DNA of 64,000 nucleotides from positions 62,001 through 126,000 of the forward strand of contig CAWGAE010000007.1 of NCBI GenBank assembly GCA_963820395.1, written 5' to 3'. This DNA comes from DATFVJ01 sp963820395. GTDB taxonomy: Bacteria; Actinomycetota; Actinomycetes; Streptosporangiales; Streptosporangiaceae. Made by a program: the position numbers and the translations under genes. Below are positions 9,771 through 18,354 of this stretch, piece after piece. Under the pieces are notes generated by a model. The model was not told the origin of the DNA and searched no databases. It saw only the letters and a program-made list of their open reading frames with translations. Position 1 is the first letter of the stretch; every line of letters begins with the position of its first letter.

Positions 9771-10057
9771 CGATGCTCCCTCGCAAAGTACGCCGCTGCT
9801 TTTTTCAGGAACGCGTTTTCCTGCTCTAGCTCCCTTACCCGTCGCTCCAGTTCGTTCAGCCGCGCCCGGTGCGGCATGTCCAGCGGCAGCTCTTCCCCCG
9901 AATGCTTCCGCCGGTAAGCCTTAACCCAGTATCCGAGCGTCGACTCGTTTATCCCGATCTTCCGCGCCACCTCAGCGACCGGCCGCGAACCGTCAATGAC
10001 CAGCCGGGATGCTTCCTCGCGGAATTCGGGCGTATATTTCTTGCTTTTTCCCGTCAC
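9767..10057 (-). CDS. IS3-family transposase OrfA
   Basis: 96 residues: a Tnp_1/HTH domain (KSKKYTPEFREEASRLVIDG, SRPVAEVARKIGINESTLGY) that binds the terminal repeats, then a leucine zipper (LNELERRVRELEQENAFLKK) used for OrfA/OrfAB multimerisation. It ends in a four-base overlap with orfB. Complete. Confidence 0.92.
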   Translation of the reverse strand: MTGKSKKYTPEFREEASRLVIDGSRPVAEVARKIGINESTLGYWVKAYRRKHSGEELPLDMPHRARLNELERRVRELEQENAFLKKAAAYFAREHR

Positions 10058-11583
10058 CCGTTTCCCGTCCTTTCCGGTAAGACCCTAATGGATCCTGATC
10101 CGGAAAGCTCGGGGCACCCTATCCATCCCTTGCCGACCGGCTTGGCGCCGGCGTAGGGCACGAAGTGGTCGTCGACGTAGTAGACACCCGATAGCACCGG
10201 GTCCGCCGCCAGCATCGCCTTGGCGAACAGGGCCTGCAGCTCCAGCGGGTCGGTGGCGTCGGCGATCGCCGCCAGCCTCGGCCGCAGGGTGCGCAGCCCC
10301 GGCAGCACGGTCAGCCCGGCCAGCGGCCCGGCCGCCTCCGCCGTCAGGTGCTTGAACTGCTCGATCGTTGCGGCGCCGAGCGCGAACCCGGCGCTGGCCG
10401 CCGACAGCAGCGCCACGTCCGCGTACCGCCGCCCGCCCGGCCCGGCGTCCCCGGCCGCGGCGGCCAGGACCTCCCCGGCGCTGGCCCGCGCGCCGAAGGC
10501 GTGCAGCAGCATCGCCCCCGCGTGCCGGCACGCGAAGCTGCCCCCGGCGATCCGCGGCCCGGCCGGCGCCAGCCCGGTTCCGGCAGGACCAGGGCGTGGC
10601 GCCCGGCCCGGTGATGGCTCCGGCCAGGCCACCGCCGGCTCCCCGGCCGGCTTCCCGGTGTGCGCCGCTGGCTCGCCCGGTTCTTCCCCGGCCGCGGGCC
10701 CGCCCGGCTTCCCCGGCATCCCGGCGGCCTCAGGCTCTTGCGGCCCGGCGGGCTCGTCGTCCCAGGGCAGGCGCTGCTGCCCGCAGCCCAAGCGCCGACT
10801 GACCGTGCTCTGCGCCACCCCGAGCCGGGCGGCGATCTCGGCCTCGGTCGCCCCGCCCTCCCGCCACCCGGCTGCCCGCGCCCAGTCCGCTGGCGTGAGC
10901 CCGGGCTTGGGCCCCGAGGGCCGGACCAGCCCCGCCGCGCCCTCCCGCAACGCCCGCTGCCGCAGCGTGGCCACGTAGCTCTCCGACAGGCCCATCACCT
11001 CGGCCACGACCTTGCCGGGAAAGCCGAGCTGCCGGGCCACCGCCACCGCCACGTTCCGCATCGCGATGTCGCCCGCCGGATAGCAGGCCAGGATCACCGG
11101 GCCGGCCGTGACCCACGTCATGCCGCCGTGGTCGTGCCGGCGCAGGTCCCTGGGGTCGGGCATGGCCTCCAGTATCGCCGCCGCGGCCGGACTGGTCATA
11201 ACCTGATCATACCATTGGTTCAACAAGATCTGCATAACGATCGGCCAACGGGAACCCCAGGTCAACCGGCCTGCCGTTCACTCACTGCCGGAGATCTGAG
11301 TCTCCCGCACCGGACTGATGTCCCGCTCGGTGTGACCGACAGCCCCCATTAGGGTGAGGTCGGAGGTGCGCAGCAGCCACTTGCCGTCCAGATGGGCTTC
11401 GCGCTTGATCGCGCCATGGTCGGTGCGCAGCAGCCCGGTCTTGGTGCGCCGCAGGAACCGGCGCAGCCCTGGCTTGGTGCGCAGCTGCCCGGCGAGCTCG
11501 TCGCGCTTGCCCAACGGCCTATATTTCAGCACATTCTTCGGAGGTTCTGACAAGACCTGGGCGAGCCCGCAGACGCAGCACAC

Positions 11584-12190
11584 GGATTTCGCTGGGTTCG
11601 CGGTAGTAAATCAACCAGCGTCAGCTCCGTCTGCGCTGGGGTGTCCTAAACCGGTCGCGGTGGCTAGGCCGCGTTGACCGGGTCTTCGAGGTTAGCCGGG
11701 ATCGGGTTGCGCCCGTACTCGGGGTCGCCGGAGTGGCACCGGGCGGGGTACTTATCGCGCGCCGCCCGGTGCCGCACGTGCCACGCTCGGCGACCGCCGC
11801 GCCCAGCAGGCCGCGCCGACATCGGGTCGGCACGGCCGGCGGCGCCTCGGTGAACGTCTTGCGCCTGCACAGTATGTTGGCCGCGTCGTCCTCGCGTCCT
11901 ACCCGCGTCGATCCTGGCCGCCGTCGCGATCCTCATCGGGTTACGCTGAGCATCGTTGCGATCCCCGCGTCCGCTCCGCCGTTATATATGTGCTTGAGCC
12001 GTTTACCGCGGGCGCGGAGCGAGGCGGCTGTTGAGCTGCTGATCGGGCATCGCTCGTGGCTTTACCGCGAGGATTTCCGCGAAATCGCGGTGGAATCGTC
12101 CCGGCACCACCGACCTGGACCGACAACGTCTCCGACCACGTCAACGCGGGATCCACGAACCCCCGTCGACTCCTTGTAGCCTTCACCTCG
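11584..12190. other. Gene-free spacer with unrecognised coding scraps
   Basis: No intact gene. A plus-strand stretch at ~12010-12100 reads EAAVELLIGHRSWLYREDFR, which looks like a decayed coding fragment but cannot be assigned. The remaining frames are arginine-rich and GC-driven. Confidence 0.35.
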
Positions 12191-12256
12191 AAGGTGCCCC
12201 TTCCCCGGAGCCGATAGGGTCCTCTAACCCGTATTCTCCCAGGTCAGGGGCACCTT
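12191..12256. repeat. Perfect 11-bp inverted repeat, 44-base loop
   Basis: AAGGTGCCCCT (12191-12201) and AGGGGCACCTT (12246-12256) are exact complements. The loop is too long for a classical terminator. It may be the joined ends of a lost element or a regulatory structure upstream of the DUF347 gene. Confidence 0.5.
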
Positions 12257-12348
12257 TCACTGTTCCGACACCCGTTCGGCTCTAAGTTGGCTATTATCAA
12301 TGGGCCGGAGCAGTTTTTGTAGCGTGAGAATGAGAAGGAGCACCATAC

Positions 12349-12381
12349 ATGCGTGTCAGGCAACCCCTCAATCCTCTCTAG
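12349..12381 (+). CDS. Possible 10-codon leader peptide
   Basis: The ORF MRVRQPLNPL has a good Shine-Dalgarno (AGAAGGAG) seven bases upstream and ends 17 bases before the probable start of the DUF347 membrane protein, which itself has a poor ribosome site. This suggests a translated leader coupling or attenuating the gene. No matching regulatory motif is known to me, and chance is possible for so short a frame. Confidence 0.3.
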   Translation: MRVRQPLNPL

Positions 12382-12398
12382 CCGGCAGGCCACGAGGC

Positions 12399-13244
12399 AT
12401 GACGACGGGCGAGACTCGAGCCACCACGGCCAAACCGTATCAGAGGGTTCTTCTCAACAAGGTTCCCGAAGTCACGGTCTATTTCTGGATTATCAAGATC
12501 CTATCGACGACGGTCGGGGAAAGTGCAGCGGACTTCCTTAACAGCAACCTCGGTCTGGGCTTGACCGGCACCACGCTCGTCATGGGTGCCTTGTTGCTTG
12601 TGACGCTGTATTTCCAGTTCAGTCGCCGGAAGTACGTGCCTGGCATCTACTGGCTTGCAGTTGTGCTGATCAGCGTCGTCGGCACGCTGGTCACCGACAA
12701 CCTGACCGACAACTTCGGTGTCTCTCTGGAAGTCACCACCGCGGTGTTCAGCGTGGCGTTGATAGCGACGTTCGCAGCTTGGTATACCAGCGAAAGGACG
12801 CTATCGATTCACAGCATCTCTACCACCAAGCGAGAGGCGTTCTACTGGACGGCCATTCTGTTCACGTTCGCCTTGGGAACGGCAGCAGGTGACCTGGTGG
12901 CAGAACGATTGAATGTGGGTTACTGGAAGTCGGCGATCCTCTTTGGTGGCCTCATCGCCTTGGTGACGGCGTCTCACTATGCCGTCAAGGCGCGATTGAA
13001 CCACGACCATAAACGCCAATCCTCGAATGCCGTCCTTGCATTTTGGATCGCGTACATCTTGACCCGTCCCCTTGGGGCATCTTTGGGCGACTACTTCTCC
13101 CAGGCCCCCAGTGACGGCGGGCTGGGCCTCGGTACCGCGGGAACCAGCGCCATCTTCCTCGTAACAATTCTCGTCGTCGTGGCGTATCTCACGAATACGA
13201 AGCGAGATCAGACCCCGCTGTCGTCGGGTCAGATTGACACCTGA
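12399..13244 (+). CDS. DUF347-repeat integral membrane protein (COG4705-like)
   Basis: 281 residues, almost entirely hydrophobic, with about eight membrane segments. The first unit VPEVTVYFWIIKILSTTVGE with SAADFL is the hallmark DUF347 repeat. Diverged repeats follow (LISVVGTLVTDNLTDNFG; FTFALGTAAGDLVAERL; ILTRPLGASLGDYFSQ), giving the internal fourfold pattern of the family. Its transport substrate is unknown; metal-linked roles have been suggested for relatives. ATG 12399 is chosen because it directly precedes the conserved core; the longer frame to 12300 has atypical residues. Its GC is lower than its neighbours and it is flanked by spacers, so it is probably monocistronic. Confidence 0.78.
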   Translation: MTTGETRATTAKPYQRVLLNKVPEVTVYFWIIKILSTTVGESAADFLNSNLGLGLTGTTLVMGALLLVTLYFQFSRRKYVPGIYWLAVVLISVVGTLVTDNLTDNFGVSLEVTTAVFSVALIATFAAWYTSERTLSIHSISTTKREAFYWTAILFTFALGTAAGDLVAERLNVGYWKSAILFGGLIALVTASHYAVKARLNHDHKRQSSNAVLAFWIAYILTRPLGASLGDYFSQAPSDGGLGLGTAGTSAIFLVTILVVVAYLTNTKRDQTPLSSGQIDT

Positions 13245-13902
13245 AACCGATTGTCGATGTGCGTGTTGGCCCTCATCCTTCCCGCAGCGTGCGGAGGGAG
13301 TCACGCCGCGAATATCGGCTCGTCAAAACGACGCCGCCACAACCGCCTCCGTGACAATCACTTCGTCGGGATCCCGGCACTTCTCCGTCGGCAGCTTATC
13401 GAACGTGACGACCAGCCGTCCGAACTGCTGGCGTCGTGGTTCCCCTCGATGTGGCCGAAGGGGCCGACCTCACCGAAAGGACCGACCTCACCAAGGCCGA
13501 ACCCCTCCCCGGGGGGATCCACCAGCATCTCCATGCGCTCAAATGGCGGCGGTTCGACCACGTAGCCGAACGGATCCGCGCCCGGCCAGTCACGGCAGAA
13601 GAGTCCCGCCTGCTCGAGGCCGGGAAGCAGGCGGCTGCCCTGAACCTGCTGCTCACCCGTCTACGACGCAGGGGACCGTCCGCTCCAGGTCGTCGACGCC
13701 GTCCTCCCTGGCGATCTTCATGAGCTGGCGGATGTGTATCCTTCTCCGTGTGACGCCTCATCGATAAGTCGTCTTGTCAAGTTGCCGGGTCTGGGTTCGC
13801 GATCACCCAGTCCTCCCTGTGCACTGCCACCACTGGGTGTGCTTCGCTCACCACGCAACAGATCACAATCTTGCCGCCAACTCACGACTATTGGAGGCGG
13901 CC
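13245..13902. other. Spacer with unrecognised plus-strand frame
   Basis: A plus-strand frame (about 13436-13723) contains PLPGGIHQHLHALKWRRFDH and ARPVTAEESRLLEAGKQAAA. It looks protein-like but has no recognised family, no ribosome site and a degenerate 3' end. A low-complexity CCGAAGGGGCCGACCTCACC-type duplication lies at 13447-13500. It is probably a decayed gene. Confidence 0.3.
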
Positions 13903-15328
13903 CCAGAACTCCGGCAGTTGAGTGTGGCGGGTAGTTAAATCTGGCGGGCTGGCATGAGGTGGTAGGTGATGGGCCGGGTGTGTCGTCGGCCATGGTGGGC
14001 GGTGCGGCGTTGATCTCGTCGAGCATTAGTTCAAGGGCGCGGGCGACACGCGGGCTGCCGGGCTGGCCGAGCCGCACGCTGATCGCTGTGGGGGTGTAGG
14101 TGATCACGCCGGCGAGGCCGCGGATGATGCTCTGGCGGGTGATGGCCCGGTACTCGTCGTCGTCCTGGAGATAGGCGTTCAGGTGTGATGACATTTAGTG
14201 CTCGGCGTTGTGCGCGAGCAGGCGCAGGACCATCTGCAGGCCGCGCCGGCCGACGCGCAGCAGGGCGACCTGGGCGTTCGCATCGTTCGGCGATGCCGTG
14301 CACGGCGAAGGACATTCGCCTGGTGACGACCAGTGGGCCGATGAGCCCGCAGGTGACCGCGACCAGCGCCGCGGCGAGCAGGGCGTGCTGGGCGAATGGC
14401 TAGGCGAGGAGGAACAAGATGCTCATCGGCGCTTCTGGCCACCGCGGGCAGCTTCGCCGGGGTCTTGTCGCGGGCGGCCCGGGCGGCGGCGAGCGCCTTC
14501 TCCGCCTTCGTGATCTTCTTCCGGGCGGCGGGGATCAGCCGGGTGTTCTTCGCGCTGGCGGGGATGGCGGGGTCGGCGAGCATGGCGGCGTAGTCTTCCC
14601 TGGCGGCAGCCAGGTTCTTGTCCGCCTGCCGGATCGTGGCGTTCGCGGCCTTGCGGGCCGGGTTGTCAATCATCTTGGTGTTCGTCTCGACGGCGGCGAT
14701 GTAGTCGCAGACCTTGTCGATGCCGTAGTTCCCGGCGGCGTACTTGAGGCAGTTCTCCTCCCGCCACCGCGACTTCAGCCATGCCAGGATCTCGGCCGGG
14801 CACGCTTCGAAGTCGGAGGTCAGGACCTGCAGGACGACCTGGCCGTGCCCGGACAAGGTGAGCTGGCGGGCCCGGCCGTAATCCTTCAGCCCGGCGGTCT
14901 CCTCGGCCCAGGCGACCTGCCTTGCCTTGCCGTTCACGGTGATCGTGGTCAGGACGGGCAGGCCTGCCGGGACGGCGAGCGGCGCGCGCCGGTAGGTGAC
15001 CCAGTGCACCTGCTGCTCCCGGCAGTGCTTGAACACCTGGGCGTACGCGCCGCTGCGGCCGGACCCGAGCATGATCTTCGCGCCATCCGGCGCGGCCTTC
15101 TTCAGCTCGGCCAGCGCCAGCGGCAAGGTGACCGTCAGGCCGGACGGCTCGCCGGTGACGAAGCACACCGCCCGGCCGTCATGCGCGGTGACGTGGGTGT
15201 CCGCCCGTCCCTTCTCCGCCCGGCCCCGCTTGTTGTTCCATCCCTTGCCGACCGGCTTCGCCCCGGCGTAGGGCACGAAGTGGTCGTCGACGTAGTAGAC
15301 GCCGGAGGTGACCGGGGCCGACAGTTTC
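13903..15328 (-). pseudogene. Large DDE-type transposase pseudogene (copy 2, N-truncated)
   Basis: It corresponds to the C-terminal ~55% of the intact 729-residue transposase, from SGVYYVDDHFVPYAGAKPVG (near 15328) to the 3' terminal repeat (diverged CAGAACTCCGGCAGT at 13903). Damage includes loss of the N-terminus, a ~146-bp foreign insertion replacing the 'NLIDP' codons near 14281-14426, and a TAA replacing the Trp codon after HNAEH near 14193. The 5' junction at 15329 leads into unrelated sequence. Confidence 0.8.
14281..14426 (-). pseudogene. Metal ABC transporter permease N-terminal scrap
   Basis: Embedded inside the transposase pseudogene, the minus strand from ATG 14426 reads MSILFLLA, stop, PFAQHALLAAALVAVTCGLI, GPLVVTRRMSFAVHGIAE. 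This matches the start of the ABC-3 (ZnuB/MntB-like) permease family, including the 'RRMSFxxHGIAE' motif. It carries an in-frame stop and is only ~48 codons long. It is non-functional but clearly recognisable host-gene sequence. Confidence 0.72.
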
Positions 15329-15589
15329 GTCGTGCCCGTGGCGGGACCATCCGTGTCGGCCAGCCCGGCAGCCATTGCCCGGTCCTCGTCGCCGGTGAGC
15401 AACGGCTCGCGACCCACGAAGCGGTGATCGCGGCGAGTCCATGCGCACGGCAACACGGGGTTCGAGCCGGATTGAACCGCAGGAGGCGCGGCCACGGGCG
15501 GAGCAAGCGCTCACGCGGCGGCACGCACTGGCGCGGCGCTCAGGGCGCTTGCCCGGCGCGCAGAGCGACCGGCCCATGCCAGCGCGTTG
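15329..15589. other. Short unassigned spacer
   Basis: A minus-strand frame (VGREPLLTGDEDRAMAAGLA) fused in phase to the transposase remnant may be a scrap of another gene. Nothing was recognised. Confidence 0.3.
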
Positions 15590-16558
15590 TCATGTGGCGT
15601 TGAGGGAGATGAAGCTGCCGATGCCCACAACCAGGCAGTAGATCGCAAATGGTGTGAGCGTCCGGGTCTGGAAGTACCTGGTGAGGAAGCGGACGGACAG
15701 GTAGGCGCCGACACCCGACAGCAGGCTGCCGACCAGGATCTGGCCGTGGATCCCGTTGCCGAGCGGACCCATCAGATCAGGGATCTTGAGCGCTCCCGCT
15801 GCCAGGATGACCGGTGTCGCCAGCAGGAACGCAAAGCGCGCGGCGTCCTCGTGCGACAGGCCGCGGAACAGGCCGGCCACCATGGTGACACCCGACCGGC
15901 TGACACCGGCCAGCAGGGCGAGAATCTGCGCCGAACCGATGATCACGGCCTGGACGTAACCGATGTCGGCGAGTCGCCGGTCGGAGGCGAGGTCGATTGC
16001 CGCCTCCTGCTGTCGCAGCCCGCCCTGGCCGCCCGCGTGCCGGCCGTGCCCGCCAGCGCTCACGACTTCGGCCGCAACCTCCTGGTCGGCGCGGCGGGAC
16101 GCCTGCCTGCGCAGGCGTTCGCCGGCGAACAGGATCACGCCGTTGGCGGTAAGGAACACCGACGCCGGGATTGGCTTGCCAAGCAGGACGCGGAACGGGT
16201 GCTCAAGCAGCAGGCCGGCGATGCCGACAGGAATGGTGGCCAGGATGATCAGCCAGGCGAGCCGCTGGTCAGCGGTCTCGATCCGGCGGTCGCGGATCGA
16301 GGAGAAGAACCCGCCGACGATCCGGACCCACTCCCGCCAGAAGTAGATCACCAGTGCGAGCGCCGTCGCGACGTGCAGGCCGACGACGAACGCCAGGTAC
16401 GGCGACTCCGTCGCGGAGACGTTCAGGTCGCGGGCCCACTGGCCGCCGATGAGCGCAGGCAGCAGCACGCTGTGGCCGAGGCTGGACACCGGGAACAGTT
16501 CGGTCACGCCTTGCAGCAGACCGATTATTGCTGCTTCCGCGTAGGTCAGGTGCGTCAT
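15590..16558 (-). CDS. uppP: Undecaprenyl-diphosphatase
   Basis: A 322-residue BacA/UppP-type membrane phosphatase that recycles undecaprenyl pyrophosphate to the monophosphate carrier for cell-wall synthesis; overexpression gives bacitracin resistance in known cases. The two signature segments are visible: IIGLLQGVTELFPVSSLGHS near the N-terminus and LLAGVSRSGVTMVAGLFRG in the second half. About eight membrane helices are present. Slightly longer than usual (~270-290) because of a polar loop around residues 150-200 (RRQASRRADQEVAAEVVSAG). ATG 16558 follows GAGAGG at ideal spacing. Flanked by transposon remnants, so probably transcribed alone. Confidence 0.93.
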   Translation of the reverse strand: MTHLTYAEAAIIGLLQGVTELFPVSSLGHSVLLPALIGGQWARDLNVSATESPYLAFVVGLHVATALALVIYFWREWVRIVGGFFSSIRDRRIETADQRLAWLIILATIPVGIAGLLLEHPFRVLLGKPIPASVFLTANGVILFAGERLRRQASRRADQEVAAEVVSAGGHGRHAGGQGGLRQQEAAIDLASDRRLADIGYVQAVIIGSAQILALLAGVSRSGVTMVAGLFRGLSHEDAARFAFLLATPVILAAGALKIPDLMGPLGNGIHGQILVGSLLSGVGAYLSVRFLTRYFQTRTLTPFAIYCLVVGIGSFISLNAT

Positions 16559-16787
16559 GAAAGCCTCTCACTACGGCAGGCGCCGGCGGCCCAGCCCACC
16601 TCAGTCCGGTAATCATGCCAAACACCCGCCACGTCGTGATGCCCACTCGCTGTCCAACGGCGGCTGAAATCTGGATATGGCCCACATTTGTGATGGCATC
16701 TGACCCTGGACTTGTGGCAGTTCATCACTGTTGTGACTTGGTGAATCATCGTGACCTGTGATCGGCGTGTTGCCGTGTGGAAATGAG

Positions 16788-16839
16788 GGACTCCTGGTAG
16801 TCCGGCGGTTGTCTACGCCAGCCGGTCACCCAGGAGTCC
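16788..16839. repeat. 10-bp inverted repeat upstream of ISL3 remnant
   Basis: GGACTCCTGG (16788-16797) and CCAGGAGTCC (16830-16839) are perfect complements with a 32-base loop, directly before the ISL3 coding remnant. Possibly part of that element's leader or end structure. Confidence 0.5.
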
Positions 16840-16842
16840 GCG

Positions 16843-17019
16843 TTGCCATTGTCACAGGTCTCGTGCTTGTCATGCCAGGACGATCACGGCCTGGGGGTGC
16901 TGCTGCCGCACCTGGCCGGGGTGGTAGTGGAGAAGACCGAGCTGGCCAGGGTGCGGCTGTGCATCTGGGCGCGGGCGCGGGCGGATCGCGCAGAAGGTTT
17001 CGGCGCCGGTCAGCGCATG
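16843..17019 (+). pseudogene. ISL3-family transposase N-terminal remnant
   Basis: The frame reads PLSQVSCLSCQDDHGLGVLL, PHLAGVVVEKTELARVRLCI and WARARADRAEGFGAG. This matches the first ~60 residues of actinobacterial ISL3 transposases, which continue into a CxxC zinc ribbon. It breaks off there. Confidence 0.7.
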
Positions 17020-17454
17020 ACGATTCAGGCATTCACGCGGGCGAAGGTCTCGGGGAACCCGGTCGGCGTCGCGGGCCATCGTGGATCCGCAATGGTAAAG
17101 GTCCGGCACGAGCGCGTACCGGCTCTGGCGGCCGCGAGCAGCGCCGATCAAGCGTCGGCCCGGCCTCGGCGGCCTCATCAATGAATACGAGCGGGCCGCT
17201 CCACGGACGAGGCGGGGCGGCGGGCAGCCGGGGCGGCAGGGGAGGCCAGCCGGTCCTCGGGAAGCGGGCTCCCATGGTAGGCCGCCAGCCGTCCGTAAGG
17301 GACAGTGCCAGCCGCAGCGCCTTTGCCGGCCTCCTCGACGTTGCGCCACCCGGCCGGTGTCCGGCCATCCGGTGGCATGGGTATCGATCAGGAGCATCGA
17401 CAACGCGGTTGATCCACGTCTGGGGCGGTTCGGTGACCGCCTCGGAGATCGCAG
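17020..17454. other. IS debris, no intact gene
   Basis: A plus-strand stretch near 17150-17200 reads RPGLGGLINEYERAA, resembling the C-terminal 'LGGLIxEYxxAA' tail of integrase-core transposases. The remainder up to gluD has no recognisable product. Confidence 0.4.
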
Positions 17455-18354
17455 TCATTCCTGGTCGGCTGCTCCCTTCACCTCCACGCCCGGTTGGACT
17501 CCGAGCGTGGCGCCTGCCACTGCAGGCGCGGCCGGGGTGCGGCTGCGTCGCCGGTTGCGCCGTTCCAGCCGGGTGGCGACCCAGCTGAGCGCCAGGTTGA
17601 TGGGTATGTAGACGCAGGCGATGACGATGGCCGCGGGGATGGCGTTGGTGTAGAGGTTCTGCAGGATTGACACATTGGACGTGAGATTGTCGTAGGCGAC
17701 GATCGTCCCGAGCGCGGTGTCCTTAAGCAGGACGACGAGTTGGCTGACAATGGCCGGCATCATCGCGGTGATCGCTTGCGGCACGAGGATCAGCCTCATG
17801 AGCTGGCCTTTACTCAGGCCGACCGCGTAACCCGCCTCGGACTGCCCTTTCGGGATCGCGTTGATACCGGCACGAACGACCTCGGCGAGCACCGATCCGT
17901 TGTACATCGTCAGCCCGAAGACCACTGCCTGCAGCGCGGTCGGATTCCAGGTGAAGTTGGTGACCGCGCCGGGCGCGTACGAGGCGAAGAAGATCAGTAG
18001 CAACAGCGGGATCGCCCGGAAGAGTTCGACGACCGTTCCGGCTGGCAGCCTGATCCACCAGTGGTCGGAGATCCGGGCGACGCCGAAGATGATCCCGAAC
18101 AGCAGCGCGAGGACCGCTGCGATCCCGGCAGCTTTCAAGGTCCCTGCCACGCCCGGGATGATGTGGCTGGTCCAGATGTCGCCTCGCAGGAACGGCCTCC
18201 ACTTCTGCGCCGTCCACTGGTTCTTCTGGTCAAGCTTCCACACGACCACGGCTACAATGGCGGCGAAGACGATCGTGAATATCGCCGTGAGCAGGCGATT
18301 GCGCCTCCGGGCACGCGGGCCCGAGACGTCCGCCAGAACTGGCGCCTGACTCAT
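17455..18354 (-). CDS. gluD: Glutamate-type amino acid ABC transporter permease
   Basis: 299 residues, HisM/GluD-type inner-membrane permease. It has a long N-terminal helix followed by the BPD_transp_1 core (SHIIPGVAGTLKAAGIAAVL; VVELFRAIPLLLLIFFASYA), with the EAA-type cytoplasmic loop EVVRAGINAIPKGQSEAGYA that docks on the ATPase. The Arg-rich C-terminal tail is cytoplasmic. It overlaps the gluC stop by four bases (ATGA), so it is translationally coupled, and it is the last gene of the gluA-B-C-D order typical of actinobacteria. Confidence 0.9.
   Translation of the reverse strand: MSQAPVLADVSGPRARRRNRLLTAIFTIVFAAIVAVVVWKLDQKNQWTAQKWRPFLRGDIWTSHIIPGVAGTLKAAGIAAVLALLFGIIFGVARISDHWWIRLPAGTVVELFRAIPLLLLIFFASYAPGAVTNFTWNPTALQAVVFGLTMYNGSVLAEVVRAGINAIPKGQSEAGYAVGLSKGQLMRLILVPQAITAMMPAIVSQLVVLLKDTALGTIVAYDNLTSNVSILQNLYTNAIPAAIVIACVYIPINLALSWVATRLERRNRRRSRTPAAPAVAGATLGVQPGVEVKGAADQE

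Larger units (their letters stand above)
8820..10119 (-). mobile_element. IS3-family insertion sequence, intact
   Basis: About 1.3 kb inserted in the large-transposase gene. Its imperfect terminal repeats share the TGCCCCG...TTTCCGGA core (left GGGCTGCCCCGCG, right complement GGGTGCCCCGAG). Both orfA and orfB are uninterrupted. The host sequence resumes at TCCATCCCTTGCC immediately outside the right end, as in the uninterrupted copy near 15240. Confidence 0.85.
7674..11199 (-). pseudogene. Large DDE-type transposase pseudogene (copy 1)
   Basis: The N-terminal part reads TSPAAAAILEAMPDPRDLRR, then helix-turn-helix-like blocks (MGLSESYVATLRQRALREG; AEIAARLGVAQSTVSRRLG), a Pro/Glu/Gly-rich linker and SGVYYVDDHFVPYAGAKPVG. 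The C-terminal part has ILSWLKSRWREENFLKYASE with NYGIDKICDYI, a coiled lysine/alanine region and RRGLQMVLRLLAHNAEHWLA. The gene is broken by an IS3 insertion (8820-10119) and at least two frameshifts. Domain order was established by comparison with the intact copy at 23077. Confidence 0.8.
7637..11300 (-). mobile_element. Large-transposase element, copy 1 (interrupted by IS3)
   Basis: It is bounded by 17-bp inverted repeats CTCAGATCTCCGGCAGT (7637-7653 and its complement at 11284-11300). The encoded transposase corresponds to the intact 729-residue protein at 23077-25266. Its N-terminal ~360 codons start at ATG 11199 and run to KPVGKGW near 10123. An IS3 element interrupts it, and the rest resumes at 8819. 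Frameshifts near 8545 and near the 3' end (after RVA) add to the damage, so the copy is dead. Confidence 0.8.
5610..11520 (-). mobile_element. Disrupted IS1634-family element containing nested elements
   Basis: The terminal repeat CCGGACTTCCGAAGATCA lies at 5610-5627. The last ~120 transposase residues (LTPDDLAAAYKQLIAVERGW to FFDFTPPAD) are encoded at 5719-6083. The preceding transposase segment (KRDELAGQLRTKPGLRRFLR to LLRTSDLTL) lies at 11353-11517. The two halves join exactly at LTL|TPDD when compared with the intact copy at 26132-27862, so ~5.3 kb of other elements (6084-11352) was inserted between them. The part upstream of KRDEL is absent, so the copy is also truncated. Confidence 0.82.

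Noticed and set aside
12191..12256. Rho-independent terminator
   Set aside because: The stem is perfect but the 44-base loop and lack of a T-run make termination unlikely; kept only as an inverted repeat.
14419..15603. 394-codon plus-strand frame
   Set aside because: Shadow of the large-transposase pseudogene; Gly/Arg/Leu-rich with no ribosome site.
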